Below, in pieces: positions 52,518 through 62,018 of a stretch of 64,000 nucleotides of DNA. This DNA comes from Pseudomonas leptonychotis (GTDB taxonomy: Bacteria > Pseudomonadota > Gammaproteobacteria > Pseudomonadales > Pseudomonadaceae), in NCBI RefSeq assembly GCF_004920405.1, contig NZ_RFLV01000003.1, forward strand, positions 186,001 to 250,000, written 5' to 3'. The notes beneath the pieces were generated by a model that was not told the DNA's origin, ran no database searches, and worked only from the letters and a program-made list of their open reading frames with translations. Made by a program: the position numbers and the translations under genes. The stretch's first letter is position 1, and the number at the start of each line of letters is the position of its first letter.

Positions 52518-53483
52518 ATGAACAGTCTGCCAATTATCGATATCGCCCCTCTCTACAGCACCGACGAATCTGCCTGGCCCGCCGTGGCCGAGCAAATCGA
52601 CCGTGCCTGCCGAGAGTGGGGTTTCTTCTACATCACCGGGCACCCGATCAGCCCGACGCGCATTGCCGAGCTGCTGGCGGCCGCCAGAACCTTCTTCGCC
52701 CAGCCGTCCGCGGAAAAGCTCAAGATCGACATCACCCAGACTGCCCACCATCGCGGCTACGGGGCGATTGCCACCGAGCAGTTGGACCCAAGCAAACCGA
52801 GTGATCTAAAAGAAACCTTCGACATGGGCTTTCACATGCCCGCCGATCACCCGGAAGTGCTGGCCGGTAAGCCGCTGCGTGGCTCCAACCGTCACCCGGA
52901 CATGCCAGGCTGGACTGAGCTGATGGAGCAGCACTACAACGACATGCAGGCGCTGGCCAACACCCTGCTGCGCGCCATGACCTTGGCCTTGGATATCGAG
53001 CGCGACTTCTTCGACACGCGTTTTCATGAGCCGATCAGCGTGCTGCGCATGATCCACTACCCGCCACGCCACACTGCCAGCAGCCCCGAACAAGAAGGCG
53101 CCGGTGCGCACACCGATTACGGCTGCATCACCCTGCTCTATCAGGACGACGCCGGCGGCTTACAGGTACGCAGCCGCGATGGCCAGTGGATCGATGCGCC
53201 ACCGATTACCGGTAGCTTTGTGGTCAATATCGGCGACATGCTCGCGCGCTGGAGCAACGACCGCTACACCTCGACGCCGCACCGGGTCGTCAGTCCGCTG
53301 GGGGTTGATCGCTACTCCATGCCGTTCTTCGCCGAGCCACACCCGGACACCGAAATCAGCTGCCTGCCGAACTGCTCGGACGCCGCCAACCCGCCGAAAT
53401 ACCCGTCCGTAACCAGCGCCGAATACCTGTTGTCGCGCTTTGCCGACACCTATGCCTATCGGCGCGAAGAGCAGGTAGTTTGA
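52518..53483 (+). CDS. Isopenicillin N synthase-family 2-oxoglutarate/Fe(II) dioxygenase
   Basis: 321 residues. Iron ligands H198 and D200 (AHTDYG) and H255 (TPHRVV), and the 2-oxoglutarate pair R265/S267 (RYS), all present. The N-terminal DIOX_N region starts LPIIDIAPLY. It is predicted cytosolic. Context between a purine importer and a purine deaminase suggests oxidation of a purine or derivative, but that is inference; relatives include ethylene-forming and antibiotic enzymes with very different substrates. Confidence 0.9.
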   Translation: MNSLPIIDIAPLYSTDESAWPAVAEQIDRACREWGFFYITGHPISPTRIAELLAAARTFFAQPSAEKLKIDITQTAHHRGYGAIATEQLDPSKPSDLKETFDMGFHMPADHPEVLAGKPLRGSNRHPDMPGWTELMEQHYNDMQALANTLLRAMTLALDIERDFFDTRFHEPISVLRMIHYPPRHTASSPEQEGAGAHTDYGCITLLYQDDAGGLQVRSRDGQWIDAPPITGSFVVNIGDMLARWSNDRYTSTPHRVVSPLGVDRYSMPFFAEPHPDTEISCLPNCSDAANPPKYPSVTSAEYLLSRFADTYAYRREEQVV

Positions 53484-53487
53484 TGCC

Positions 53488-53592
53488 GTGGGAGGGGCTT
53501 TCGGCTCTGGCATCCTGCTTCGCTCTACCTCCTGCATCCATGCAGTCGTAGCCGCGAGCTGTTGACCTATCGCGGCTAAAGCCCCTCCCACA
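53488..53592 (-). repeat. Composite dispersed repeat plus REP, inverted
   Basis: 53488-53560 is the reverse complement of the repeat at 40951 (CATCCTGCTTCGCTCTACC, CTGCATCCATGCAGTCG); 53570-53592 is a REP unit facing the start of it. Confidence 0.88.
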
Positions 53593-53609
53593 ATCCCACA
53601 ACCCAGCCT

Positions 53610-53694
53610 GTAGGGTGGATGACGCTTTTTTCATCCACCTCCTGCAACACCACGCAATCCGCTTGGTGGACATAAAAAGCGATGTCCACCCTAC
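53610..53694. repeat. GTAGGGTGGAT inverted-repeat element, copy 1
   Basis: 85 bases, with ends GTAGGGTGGATGACGCTTTTT and AAAAAGCGATGTCCACCCTAC forming imperfect inverted repeats. Copy 2 is at 54869-54938, so the two lie on either side of the deaminase gene. Confidence 0.88.
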
Positions 53695-53714
53695 ATAGGC
53701 CGATTCGGCGAAAT

Positions 53715-53730
53715 CTGACCAAGCGGTTAA
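53715..53730. promoter_or_regulatory. RutR-like box before the deaminase gene
   Basis: CTGACCAAGCGGTTAA matches 11 of 14 fixed positions of TTGACCAnnTGGTCAA, 38 bases upstream of the start codon. Confidence 0.5.
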
Positions 53731-53755
53731 ACTTGTCCGCGATTACGCCTGATAA

Positions 53756-54715
<960 letters not shown>

Positions 54716-54729
54716 GCCTGACCATCGCC

Positions 54730-54783
54730 GCTGAAGCGCCTCCCACTGCAGTTATCCCGTGGGAGGGGCTTTAGCCGCGACTG
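54730..54783. repeat. 54-bp direct repeat (REP pair), copy 1
   Basis: Identical over 54 bases to 54941-54994; it starts GCTGAAGCGCCTCCCACTGC and ends TTTAGCCGCGACTG. Confidence 0.95.
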
Positions 54784-54868
54784 AATGCAGCGCGACTCCG
54801 CGTTCCCTCAAGAAATATCCGTCAGCCAACGCGTAACCTGGATTAAGTCCAGGGTCTACGAGACCTGA

Positions 54869-54938
54869 GTAGGGTGGATAACGCTTTTCTTATCCACCAT
54901 CGCGAATTGGTGGATGAATAAAGCGTCATCCACCCTAC
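54869..54938. repeat. GTAGGGTGGAT inverted-repeat element, copy 2
   Basis: 70 bases with ends GTAGGGTGGATAACGCTTTT and AAAGCGTCATCCACCCTAC, imperfect inverted repeats. Confidence 0.88.
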
Positions 54939-54940
54939 GA

Positions 54941-54994
54941 GCTGAAGCGCCTCCCACTGCAGTTATCCCGTGGGAGGGGCTTTAGCCGCGACTG
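54941..54994. repeat. 54-bp direct repeat (REP pair), copy 2
   Basis: Exact second copy of 54730-54783, 211 bases downstream. It abuts the GTAGGGTGGAT element. Confidence 0.95.
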
Positions 54995-55024
54995 GATTTA
55001 GCGCGGCCAAAGCACTCAACACGA

Positions 55025-55492
55025 TCAGTGGTGCGCGGCTTCTTGCGCCGGCGCATCCTTCTGCACGGTGATCTCCACCTCAACCGCACCGGCCTTTTCG
55101 AAGGTCAGGGTCAGCGGAAAGCGCTCGCCGTCTTTGGCCTGCTGCTTCAGGTTGAACAGCATCACGTGATAACCCATCGGCTCGAATTTCACTTCGCCGC
55201 CGGCGGGAATTGCCACGCTTTGCACCTGCTGCATTTTCATCAAGCCATCGGCATGAAGGTGTTCATGCATCTCGGCCTTGCCGGCCACCGGCGTCGCCAC
55301 GCTCACCAGCCGATCAGCTTCGGCGCCCTTGTTGTGCACCACAAAATAGGCTGCCGCTGTAGGCGCCACCGGCGGCATTTCCCGCGACCAAGGATGCTCG
55401 ATATGCAACTCACCCGCGCTGTATTCATGGGCGCTGGCAAACAGGCTCGGGCTCAGTAAGGCAGCAATCAGCAGGGTCTTTTTCAACAGCAT
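55025..55492 (-). CDS. Periplasmic copper chaperone PCu(A)C
   Basis: 155 residues with a signal peptide (about 1-21, ending FASA). The PCu(A)C copper motif is exact: M75-H76, ten residues, M87, 21 residues, H109-x-M111. Such proteins bind Cu(I) and feed cytochrome oxidase Cu(A) or copper uptake. The tail is His-rich (EAAHH). GGAGG precedes the ATG at 55492; a longer frame upstream lacks support. Third gene of a copper-related set read from 57443. Confidence 0.94.
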   Translation of the reverse strand: MLLKKTLLIAALLSPSLFASAHEYSAGELHIEHPWSREMPPVAPTAAAYFVVHNKGAEADRLVSVATPVAGKAEMHEHLHADGLMKMQQVQSVAIPAGGEVKFEPMGYHVMLFNLKQQAKDGERFPLTLTFEKAGAVEVEITVQKDAPAQEAAHH

Positions 55493-55586
55493 GGTGTTCC
55501 TCCAGTAATGGACTGACAGTCCATGGCATACACAGCAGGGTGAAGCAATCAGTGAGCGCAAGCCAGGCCTGCGCTCATGCCTTTAC

Positions 55587-56963
55587 TCAATCGCTGGCCA
55601 GCGGACGCAGCCCGGCAAGCCGCGACAACAACAGCCAGTCCAGCGCCCAGATCAGCAGCAGCGAAGCTCCTACCAGCGGGAAGGCCGCACCGAGCAGGCA
55701 CATGATGACGATGGCGGTTTTCCAGCGAGGTAAGTCGTGGCGCAGCGGTGGCACACCAAAGCGCCCTTGCGGGCGACGCATCCACCACATCAACAAACCG
55801 CTGACCGCGCTGAGCAGAATCAACAGACACACCAGCAGCATAAACAGCTGGTTGGCCAAGCCGAACAGCTTGCCTTCGTGCAGCACGACGCCGGTTTCCA
55901 CGGCTCTGGCCACCAGGCCGTAATCCTTCCAACGCACATCGGCCAGCACCGCGCCGCTGTATTGGTCGATATGCAGGGTGGCATCGTTGCGCGGGTCATC
56001 GGCGAACAGCGCCACGCTGTACACACCACGCTCGCCCTTGGGCAGGGTGATGCTGTAACCCGGTTGCACGCCCTGCTCAGCGGCGCTGTCGACCACCTGC
56101 TGCAAGCTGACCTGCGGCGCAGCGCTGGACGCAGGATTGGCAGCATGGCCATTGTGTGCGGCATGCGGGTCGGAAGCCGGCAGCGGCGTGGTTTCCACCG
56201 CCCAAGCCACGGTCTGCTGGCTGCTGTTGTTCAGACTGCCGGTGAGCTTTCCGGACTGCGGCACGTCATCCCACATCGCCGCCGGAAAGTGATTCCAGGC
56301 ACCGGCAAACTGCGCGCCCCAAAAGCCGGTCCAGGTCATACCGGTGAGCAGCATAAACAGCAAAAACAGCGAACCCCAGAAGCCTGTCACGGCATGCAAG
56401 TCGCGCCACAGCAAACGCCCTCGCGCACTCAGTCGTGGCCACAGCACACCCGCCCCGCTGCTACCGCGCGGCCACCACAGGTACAGACCCGACACCACCA
56501 AGACAATGCCCCAGCCCGCGGCCAACTCGATCAAGCGATCGCCGACAGTGCCAATCATCAGCTCGCCGTGCAGCTGGCGGGCGATGGCTTGCAGGTTGCT
56601 CTGCGCATCCTGGCTGCCGAGCAGCGTGCCGCGATAAGGGTCGACAAACAGGTTCAGCGCTTGCCCGGCATTATCGACAACAAACTGCGCGCTGCGGCCC
56701 TCGGTCACTGGCGGCATGTACTGTTTAATCAACGCCTGCGGATACGCCTGCTGCACCGCCGCCAATTGCTGATCCGCGCTGATCTGCTGCGCCGCCACCG
56801 GCACCTGCAGCAGCTCGGGGTACATCAGCTGATCGAGCTGCGGTTTGAACAGATAAATGATCCCGGTGAGCGACAGCAGGATCAGAAACGGGATAACGAA
56901 CAGCCCGGCATAGAAGTGCCAGCGCCAGGCCAGGTTGTAAAAAGCAGGAGCACGTCGGCTCAT
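55587..56963 (-). CDS. PepSY-associated transmembrane protein
   Basis: A 458-residue inner-membrane protein with about four to five helices: N-terminal (about 16-37), central pair (about 150-215), and a C-terminal set (about 380-450), with PepSY-type periplasmic regions (GRSAQFVVDNAGQALNLFVDPYRGTLLG, shown in part; TLHIDQYSGAVLADVRW). Relatives act as ferric-siderophore reductases or in copper handling. A His/Met-containing loop (ASDPHAAHNGHAAN) may bind metal. Between the PCu(A)C and DUF2946 genes, so copper uptake is the best guess. Confidence 0.88.
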   Translation of the reverse strand: MSRRAPAFYNLAWRWHFYAGLFVIPFLILLSLTGIIYLFKPQLDQLMYPELLQVPVAAQQISADQQLAAVQQAYPQALIKQYMPPVTEGRSAQFVVDNAGQALNLFVDPYRGTLLGSQDAQSNLQAIARQLHGELMIGTVGDRLIELAAGWGIVLVVSGLYLWWPRGSSGAGVLWPRLSARGRLLWRDLHAVTGFWGSLFLLFMLLTGMTWTGFWGAQFAGAWNHFPAAMWDDVPQSGKLTGSLNNSSQQTVAWAVETTPLPASDPHAAHNGHAANPASSAAPQVSLQQVVDSAAEQGVQPGYSITLPKGERGVYSVALFADDPRNDATLHIDQYSGAVLADVRWKDYGLVARAVETGVVLHEGKLFGLANQLFMLLVCLLILLSAVSGLLMWWMRRPQGRFGVPPLRHDLPRWKTAIVIMCLLGAAFPLVGASLLLIWALDWLLLSRLAGLRPLASD

Positions 56964-57059
56964 AGGTCAACTCCAATTAGCTCGCAAAAACCACACCCGC
57001 ACGTGCAAATGAGCACAGATCGGCTGTCATACGGTGGGCATAAGCCCGCTGGTTATTCG

Positions 57060-57443
57060 CTAGAGCAACGGAGAGGCGCGAGGGTTGGCCGAGGGCCAGA
57101 AGTAACGAACGGGACGGGGAAGAAAGACAAAGAAGGTAGTCGGTGCACGGCTGGCCGCCAGCAGCCCCAGCAAACCGAAGAAGGCCGCCAGGATGATCGC
57201 GCTGAACAGACTGGTAAGGCTACAACCGCTTCCCGTAGCCGGGTTGGGCGCCACCACCCCAGAACCATCCAGATCCGCACCCGCACCGAAGTTGCCGTCG
57301 AAGGAGCAGTACTGGCTGCTGAGCCCACTGAGCTGCAAACCCGCCATCTGCCCGTGCCCGATACTGCAGGCGAACGCGCTGAACAGCACGCTGAAATACA
57401 GCATCCAGGCCAGCAGACGGCGGTCAGTACGGGTCAATTTCAT
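57060..57443 (-). CDS. DUF2946 family membrane protein
   Basis: 127 residues with an N-terminal hydrophobic segment (about 11-28), a CSIGHGQMAG motif, a Cys-bearing middle (SQYCSFDG, GSGCSL) and a second hydrophobic segment (about 72-95). This matches DUF2946 proteins, commonly seen beside copper transport genes. Function unproven. The ATG at 57443 gives MKLTRTDRRLLAWML; an ATG six codons upstream is also possible and no strong ribosome site decides it. Confidence 0.82.
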   Translation of the reverse strand: MKLTRTDRRLLAWMLYFSVLFSAFACSIGHGQMAGLQLSGLSSQYCSFDGNFGAGADLDGSGVVAPNPATGSGCSLTSLFSAIILAAFFGLLGLLAASRAPTTFFVFLPRPVRYFWPSANPRASPLL

Positions 57444-57525
57444 GGGGCGCGACTCTAGCATTGCTTCTGCGCGGTATTCGCGCGGCTCGACTGTGGTTGA
57501 TTGCCGCAGCGTGCTGGCGGCAATC

Positions 57526-58443
57526 TTAGTGCGGCCATGGCGCATGCGCCAACAACTCAGCGCATCGCGTTTGTACAAACTCGCGCAACAGCAACACCGG
57601 CTTGCTCAGCTGCGCCCGGTGCGCGCAGATCAGATTGAGCGGCGTCGGCTCACCGCGTAGCTCAGGCAGTAGCACCCTGAGCCGCCCGGCCTGCACATCG
57701 CCGGCCACATCCAGCCAGGATTTGTACACCACTCCAGCCCCACTCACCGCCCAGCGCCGCACCACATCGGCGTCGTCACTGACCCGATCACCCTTCACGC
57801 TGATGCTCTGCTCACGCCTGCCATCGCTAAAGCGCCAACGGTCATGCAACCGCCCGCCGAGCATATAGAGCAGGCAATTGTGCTCCGCCAGCTCCTCCAC
57901 CGTTTGTGGCGTGCGATGCCGCTGCAGGTACTGCGGCGCGGCGCAGAGCACACGGCGGTTCGCGGCGGCCACCGGCAAAGCGACCAAACTGGAATCCTCC
58001 GGGGCGCCGTAGCGCAGGGCGATATCCACCGGCTCGCGAAACAGATCCGCTACACGATCGCCCAGCAGCAGGCGCAGTTGCACCTGGGGGTGCGCCTGCT
58101 GAAATTCGTCCAGCCAGGGCAGCAGGATGTTGCGACCGAAGTCCGACGGTGCCGACAACTGCAGCGGGCCGCTGATACCGACCTTGCTGCCGGCCAACTG
58201 TTGGCGCCCCTCGTCTAGGCTCTGCAGGGCCAAACGCGCGTTGCCGAGAAACAGCTCGCCTTCAGGCGTCAACCGTAAGCTGCGGGTAGAGCGGTTGAAC
58301 AGGCGCGCTTGCAACTGTTGCTCGAGGCGTTTGAGCCCGGCACTGGCCACCGCTGGGGATATATCCAAGCGGCGTGCCGCAGCCGACAGGCTGCCCAGAT
58401 CAGCGGTGCAAACAAACAATTGCAGGTCATCAAAACGCAGCAT
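57526..58443 (-). CDS. LysR family transcriptional regulator
   Basis: 305 residues. N-terminal HTH MLRFDDLQLFVCTADLGSLS, PAVASAGLKRLEQQLQARLF; the effector domain begins GISGPLQLSAPSDFG. Of the CrgA/AaeR-like group often found next to oxidoreductase genes. Divergent from the monooxygenase/alcohol dehydrogenase pair, which it probably controls. Confidence 0.9.
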   Translation of the reverse strand: MLRFDDLQLFVCTADLGSLSAAARRLDISPAVASAGLKRLEQQLQARLFNRSTRSLRLTPEGELFLGNARLALQSLDEGRQQLAGSKVGISGPLQLSAPSDFGRNILLPWLDEFQQAHPQVQLRLLLGDRVADLFREPVDIALRYGAPEDSSLVALPVAAANRRVLCAAPQYLQRHRTPQTVEELAEHNCLLYMLGGRLHDRWRFSDGRREQSISVKGDRVSDDADVVRRWAVSGAGVVYKSWLDVAGDVQAGRLRVLLPELRGEPTPLNLICAHRAQLSKPVLLLREFVQTRCAELLAHAPWPH

Positions 58444-58451
58444 GGCAATTC

Positions 58452-58465
58452 ATTATCAAAATAAT
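58452..58465. promoter_or_regulatory. Small A+T palindrome in the divergent promoter
   Basis: ATTAT-CAAA-ATAAT, 5-bp arms, 9 bases before the LysR start; a candidate LysR site or -10 element. Confidence 0.35.
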
Positions 58466-58548
58466 ATTGAAAGAGACTCTAGTAGCAGGCTGTTTTTCTC
58501 GTCAATCAAATAACCGAGCATGGCCATCTCTTCAACCGGAGCCAACGT

Positions 58549-58842
58549 ATGTCGAGCCCACTCACCCTCATTGCCACCATCACTGCCCTGCCCGGCCACG
58601 CGCAGGCACTTGAAGCCGGCCTGCGCCAGCTCGTGCCACCCAGCCAGGCAGAAGCCGGTTGCCTGCAATACAACCTGCACCGCCATCAGGACCAGCCCAA
58701 CCGCTTCATCATGGTTGAGCAATGGCTGGATGCCGCCGCCCTCAGTGCGCACCAGCAAACCGCGCACTTTAAGCACTTCGTCGACACCTGCGGCAGCTTG
58801 CTGGAACCGGTCGATCATCAACTCATGCACCGTATTCTCTAA
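58549..58842 (+). CDS. Putative quinol monooxygenase (ABM domain)
   Basis: 97 residues, single ABM domain: LTLIATITALPGHAQALEAG, EAGCLQYNLHRHQDQPNRF and MVEQWLDAAALSAHQ. YgiN-like cofactor-free monooxygenase. CGGAG precedes the ATG; the alcohol dehydrogenase-like gene starts 12 bases after the stop, so they form an operon. Confidence 0.87.
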   Translation: MSSPLTLIATITALPGHAQALEAGLRQLVPPSQAEAGCLQYNLHRHQDQPNRFIMVEQWLDAAALSAHQQTAHFKHFVDTCGSLLEPVDHQLMHRIL

Positions 58843-58854
58843 GGAACCATTCAG

Positions 58855-59871
58855 ATGAAAGCCGTCGCCTATTACCAGTCCCTGCCAATCGACCACCGCG
58901 ATGCACTGCAAGACGTGCAACTTGCGGCCCCCACACCTGGCCCCCGCGACCTGCTGGTCGAGGTCAAGGCTATTTCAGTGAACCCGGTGGACACCAAAAT
59001 CCGCCGTAACGTTGCCCCCGAAGACGGCGCAGCCAAGGTGCTCGGCTGGGACGCCAGCGGCATCGTCCAGGCCGTGGGCAGCGAGGTCAGCCTGTTCCAG
59101 CCGGGCGACCGGGTGTATTACGCCGGAGCGATCAACCGTGCCGGCGCCAACAGCGAACTGCATGTGGTGGATGAACGCATCGTCGGACACATGCCCAAGA
59201 CGCTGGCGTTCGCCGAAGCGGCCGCCCTGCCGCTGACCGCAATCACCGCTTGGGAGCTGCTGTTCGAGCGTCTGCAGATCAGCCAGGGCAGCGCGGACCT
59301 GGGCCAGAGCCTGTTGATTGTCGGCGCGGCCGGCGGCGTGGGTTCGATCCTGGTGCAACTGGCGCGTCAGCTCACCGGGCTGACCGTGATCGGCACCGCC
59401 TCACGCCCCGAGACCCAGGTTTGGGTGCGTGAACTGGGCGCCCACCATGTGATCGACCACCGTCAACCCCTGAGCGAAGAACTCAAGCGTATCGGCATCA
59501 ATCAGGTGACCCACGTCGCCAGCCTGACCCAGACCGATCAGCACTTCGCCCAACTGGTAGAAGCCCTGGCTCCGCAAGGCCGCCTGGCACTGATCGACGA
59601 CCCCGAGCAGGCGCTGGATATCATGCAACTCAAACGCAAGAGCCTGTCGCTGCATTGGGAGCTGATGTTTACCCGCTCGCTGTTCGAGACTGCGGACATG
59701 ATCGAGCAGCACCGGCTGCTGCAACGAGTTACCGAACTGGTCGATGCCGGCACCCTGAAAACCACCCTCGGCGAGCACTTTGGCAGCATCACTGCCGCCA
59801 ATCTGAGTCGCGCCCACAGCTTGCTGGAGAGTGGCACAGCCAAGGGCAAGATCGTTCTCGAAGGCTTCTAA
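58855..59871 (+). CDS. Zinc-type alcohol dehydrogenase-like quinone oxidoreductase
   Basis: A 338-residue MDR protein of the adh family-1 type (zinc-binding alcohol dehydrogenase family in name, but without catalytic zinc ligands). N-terminal GroES-like domain (VEVKAISVNPVDTKIR, GWDASGIVQAVG), then the NADPH motif IVGAAGGVGSILVQLARQL (about 160-178), and the C-terminal ESGTAKGKIVLEGF. Reduces quinones or unsaturated carbonyls. AAGGAA precedes the ATG. The pairing with an ABM monooxygenase suggests aromatic/quinone handling. Confidence 0.9.
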   Translation: MKAVAYYQSLPIDHRDALQDVQLAAPTPGPRDLLVEVKAISVNPVDTKIRRNVAPEDGAAKVLGWDASGIVQAVGSEVSLFQPGDRVYYAGAINRAGANSELHVVDERIVGHMPKTLAFAEAAALPLTAITAWELLFERLQISQGSADLGQSLLIVGAAGGVGSILVQLARQLTGLTVIGTASRPETQVWVRELGAHHVIDHRQPLSEELKRIGINQVTHVASLTQTDQHFAQLVEALAPQGRLALIDDPEQALDIMQLKRKSLSLHWELMFTRSLFETADMIEQHRLLQRVTELVDAGTLKTTLGEHFGSITAANLSRAHSLLESGTAKGKIVLEGF

Positions 59872-59878
59872 TAACCCA

Positions 59879-59913
59879 CCGGCCCACACCCTCGTGGGCC
59901 GGGCAGATTTTTT
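59879..59913 (+). terminator. Intrinsic terminator after the oxidoreductase
   Basis: CCGGCCCAC / GTGGGCCGG with a 6-base loop, then GCAGATTTTTT. Confidence 0.93.
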
Positions 59914-60023
59914 AGCGTGCACCCTGCAGCCGACTAGGAGCGAGCTAGACTCACCACATTGCCTGTATGCAGTCAGGCAACAATCCATTCACCTTCAAAC
60001 TGGCTAGCCATTGGCGGTAAGGG

Positions 60024-61865
60024 ATGCGACCCGATCTTCAAGGCCCACTGCGCCTGGCTGGCGTCTATATCCTGTTCAGCTCTCTGTGGATTTTCGGCAG
60101 CGAGCACCTGCTTACCTTGTTCGTCAGTGAACACGATCTGGCCGCCGAGCTGCATTGGGTGCAAGACCTGCTGTTTATTCTGCTCAGCACCGGGCTGATC
60201 TTTTTTGTCAGCTACCGTGACCGCCAAGCGCAGCGCCAATTGCTCGAAGAGCTCACCCACAACAGCCGCCTGCTGCAACAGACGCAACGCACCGCCGCAC
60301 TCGGCAGCTGGGAATACCGCAACGGTTTCAGCTGGAGTGACGAAGCACTGAGCCTGCTCGGCCGTAACCAAGACAGCCAACAGTGTAGCGTTCAGCACCT
60401 ACTCAGCTGGCTACACCCTGCTGAGCGCGCTAGCGTCCAACGCGCTTTGCAAGCCTTGCTAGAGGAGCGCACGGCCATGACAGTCAGCGCCCGCCTGTTG
60501 CAGCCCCAGCAACAGCATGCCACCTGGCTGATGCTGCGAGGCGAGGTCGATGAGCAAGGTAGAACCCTCGGTACGGTGCAGAATATCAGCGCGCAGAAAC
60601 GTGATGAAAGTGCCCTGCGCGAAAGCGAGCAGCGCTTTCGCCAACTGTTCGAACAAACCCCACGGATTGCCGTGCAGGGCTATGACCGCGAACGCCGGGT
60701 TATTTACTGGAACCAGGCCAGCACCCTGCTCTACGGCTATGCCATGCACGAAGTGATGGGGCGGCGTCTTGAGGAGTTGATCGTTCCCATCTCTGCACGC
60801 AGCAAGGTGGCCAGCGCGATCAATACGTGGCAACTCGGCGGCCCACCGATTTCTGCCGCCGAGGTACAGCTCCAACGCAAGGACGGCAGCTTGGTGTGGG
60901 TCTATTCCAGCCACCTGATTCTACGTAACAGCTTTGATCAGCAAGAGCTGTACTGCGTCGACATCGACCTCACCGAGCTGAAAAAAATAGACAGTGAATT
61001 ACAGCTCAGCGAGAGCCGCTACCGCTCACTGGTTGAACACCTGGGTGATGCGATTTTTATCACCGATGTCGACGATCAATTGAGCTTCCTCAATCCTGCG
61101 TGGACCCAGATCAGCGGCTACCCGATCCACGAAAGCCTGGGCAGCCCACTGCAGCGTTTTATCCCGGAGCTGGGACAAAGTAGCCTACGCCAACGCCTGC
61201 AAGAACTGCGCAGCGGTAAGCTGGCCAACTTGCGCCTGGAGTGCCAGCTGCTCACCCGCAATGGCCAAGCCCGCCGGGTTGAACTGCACCTGCACCTGAG
61301 CCTACCCGAACACAGCCTGCACGGTAGCCTGCATGACGTGCATGACCGCCACCAGGCCCAGCAGCTGCAAAAGGCGCGTAACGCGGTGCTCGATGAGCTA
61401 CTGGGTCTGCATCCGCTGCGCAGCATTCTGAGCGGCATCAGCCAACGCCTGGAAAGCCTGCAACCGCAGATGCGTGCCTCCATCATGCTGCTTGATGAAC
61501 AACAGTGCTTGCATGTCGGCGCAGCACCGAGCCTGCCAGACGCTTATTGCCAAGCCATCGACGGGCTGCAGGCGGCGTTGGAAGTCGGCTCATGCGGACA
61601 TGCCGCCGCCAGTGGTGAGCTGGTGATTGTCGAAGACCTCAGCCAGCACCCGTATTGGCACGATTACCAAGCCATCGCCCTGGCAGCCGACCTGCAGGCT
61701 TGCTGGTCATTACCTTTCAAGGATGACAACGGCCAGGTACTGGGTACCTTCGGTATCTATTACTCGCAGCCAACCCGGCCAAGCGCTGCTGATATCGCCC
61801 TGGTTACCGAGTTCACCCGGCTTGCAGGGCTGGCCGTGCAGTTCAGCGTCACCACCGTGAACTGA
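60024..61865 (+). CDS. Membrane PAS-PAS-PAS-GAF protein without an output domain
   Basis: 613 residues. Two N-terminal membrane helices (about 12-34 and 45-66), then PAS domains at about 90-190 (GSWEYRNGFSWSDEALSLLG), 205-325 (FEQTPRIAVQGYDRERRVIYW, shown in part) and 330-450 (GDAIFITDVDDQLSFLNPAW), and a GAF domain at about 460-605 with VEDLSQHPYW and LGTFGIYYSQP. The chain stops just after GAF, with no histidine kinase, GGDEF, EAL or methyl-accepting domain. Relatives normally continue into GGDEF-EAL. It could be a natural sensor partner or a gene shortened by an ancient stop; no remnant is seen downstream. Confidence 0.87.
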   Translation: MRPDLQGPLRLAGVYILFSSLWIFGSEHLLTLFVSEHDLAAELHWVQDLLFILLSTGLIFFVSYRDRQAQRQLLEELTHNSRLLQQTQRTAALGSWEYRNGFSWSDEALSLLGRNQDSQQCSVQHLLSWLHPAERASVQRALQALLEERTAMTVSARLLQPQQQHATWLMLRGEVDEQGRTLGTVQNISAQKRDESALRESEQRFRQLFEQTPRIAVQGYDRERRVIYWNQASTLLYGYAMHEVMGRRLEELIVPISARSKVASAINTWQLGGPPISAAEVQLQRKDGSLVWVYSSHLILRNSFDQQELYCVDIDLTELKKIDSELQLSESRYRSLVEHLGDAIFITDVDDQLSFLNPAWTQISGYPIHESLGSPLQRFIPELGQSSLRQRLQELRSGKLANLRLECQLLTRNGQARRVELHLHLSLPEHSLHGSLHDVHDRHQAQQLQKARNAVLDELLGLHPLRSILSGISQRLESLQPQMRASIMLLDEQQCLHVGAAPSLPDAYCQAIDGLQAALEVGSCGHAAASGELVIVEDLSQHPYWHDYQAIALAADLQACWSLPFKDDNGQVLGTFGIYYSQPTRPSAADIALVTEFTRLAGLAVQFSVTTVN

Positions 61866-62018
61866 TCAGACCAACGGTGCGCCAGCGCTGGCTGGGTTTG
61901 TTACAGGTCAATGAATGTTCATATTGAGCGACTAAACTGCCCTCTCCTAAACCTATTCACGCACTCGCGCGGTAACGCCATCCCAGGCGAAACAGGTTCT
62001 TACAGAGGAGGTTCGGCG

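Larger units (their letters stand above)
54716..55024. other. Repeat-only intergenic region
   Basis: 309 bases made of a REP pair, a GTAGGGTGGAT element and a second REP pair. The gap between convergent genes holds no gene. Confidence 0.75.
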
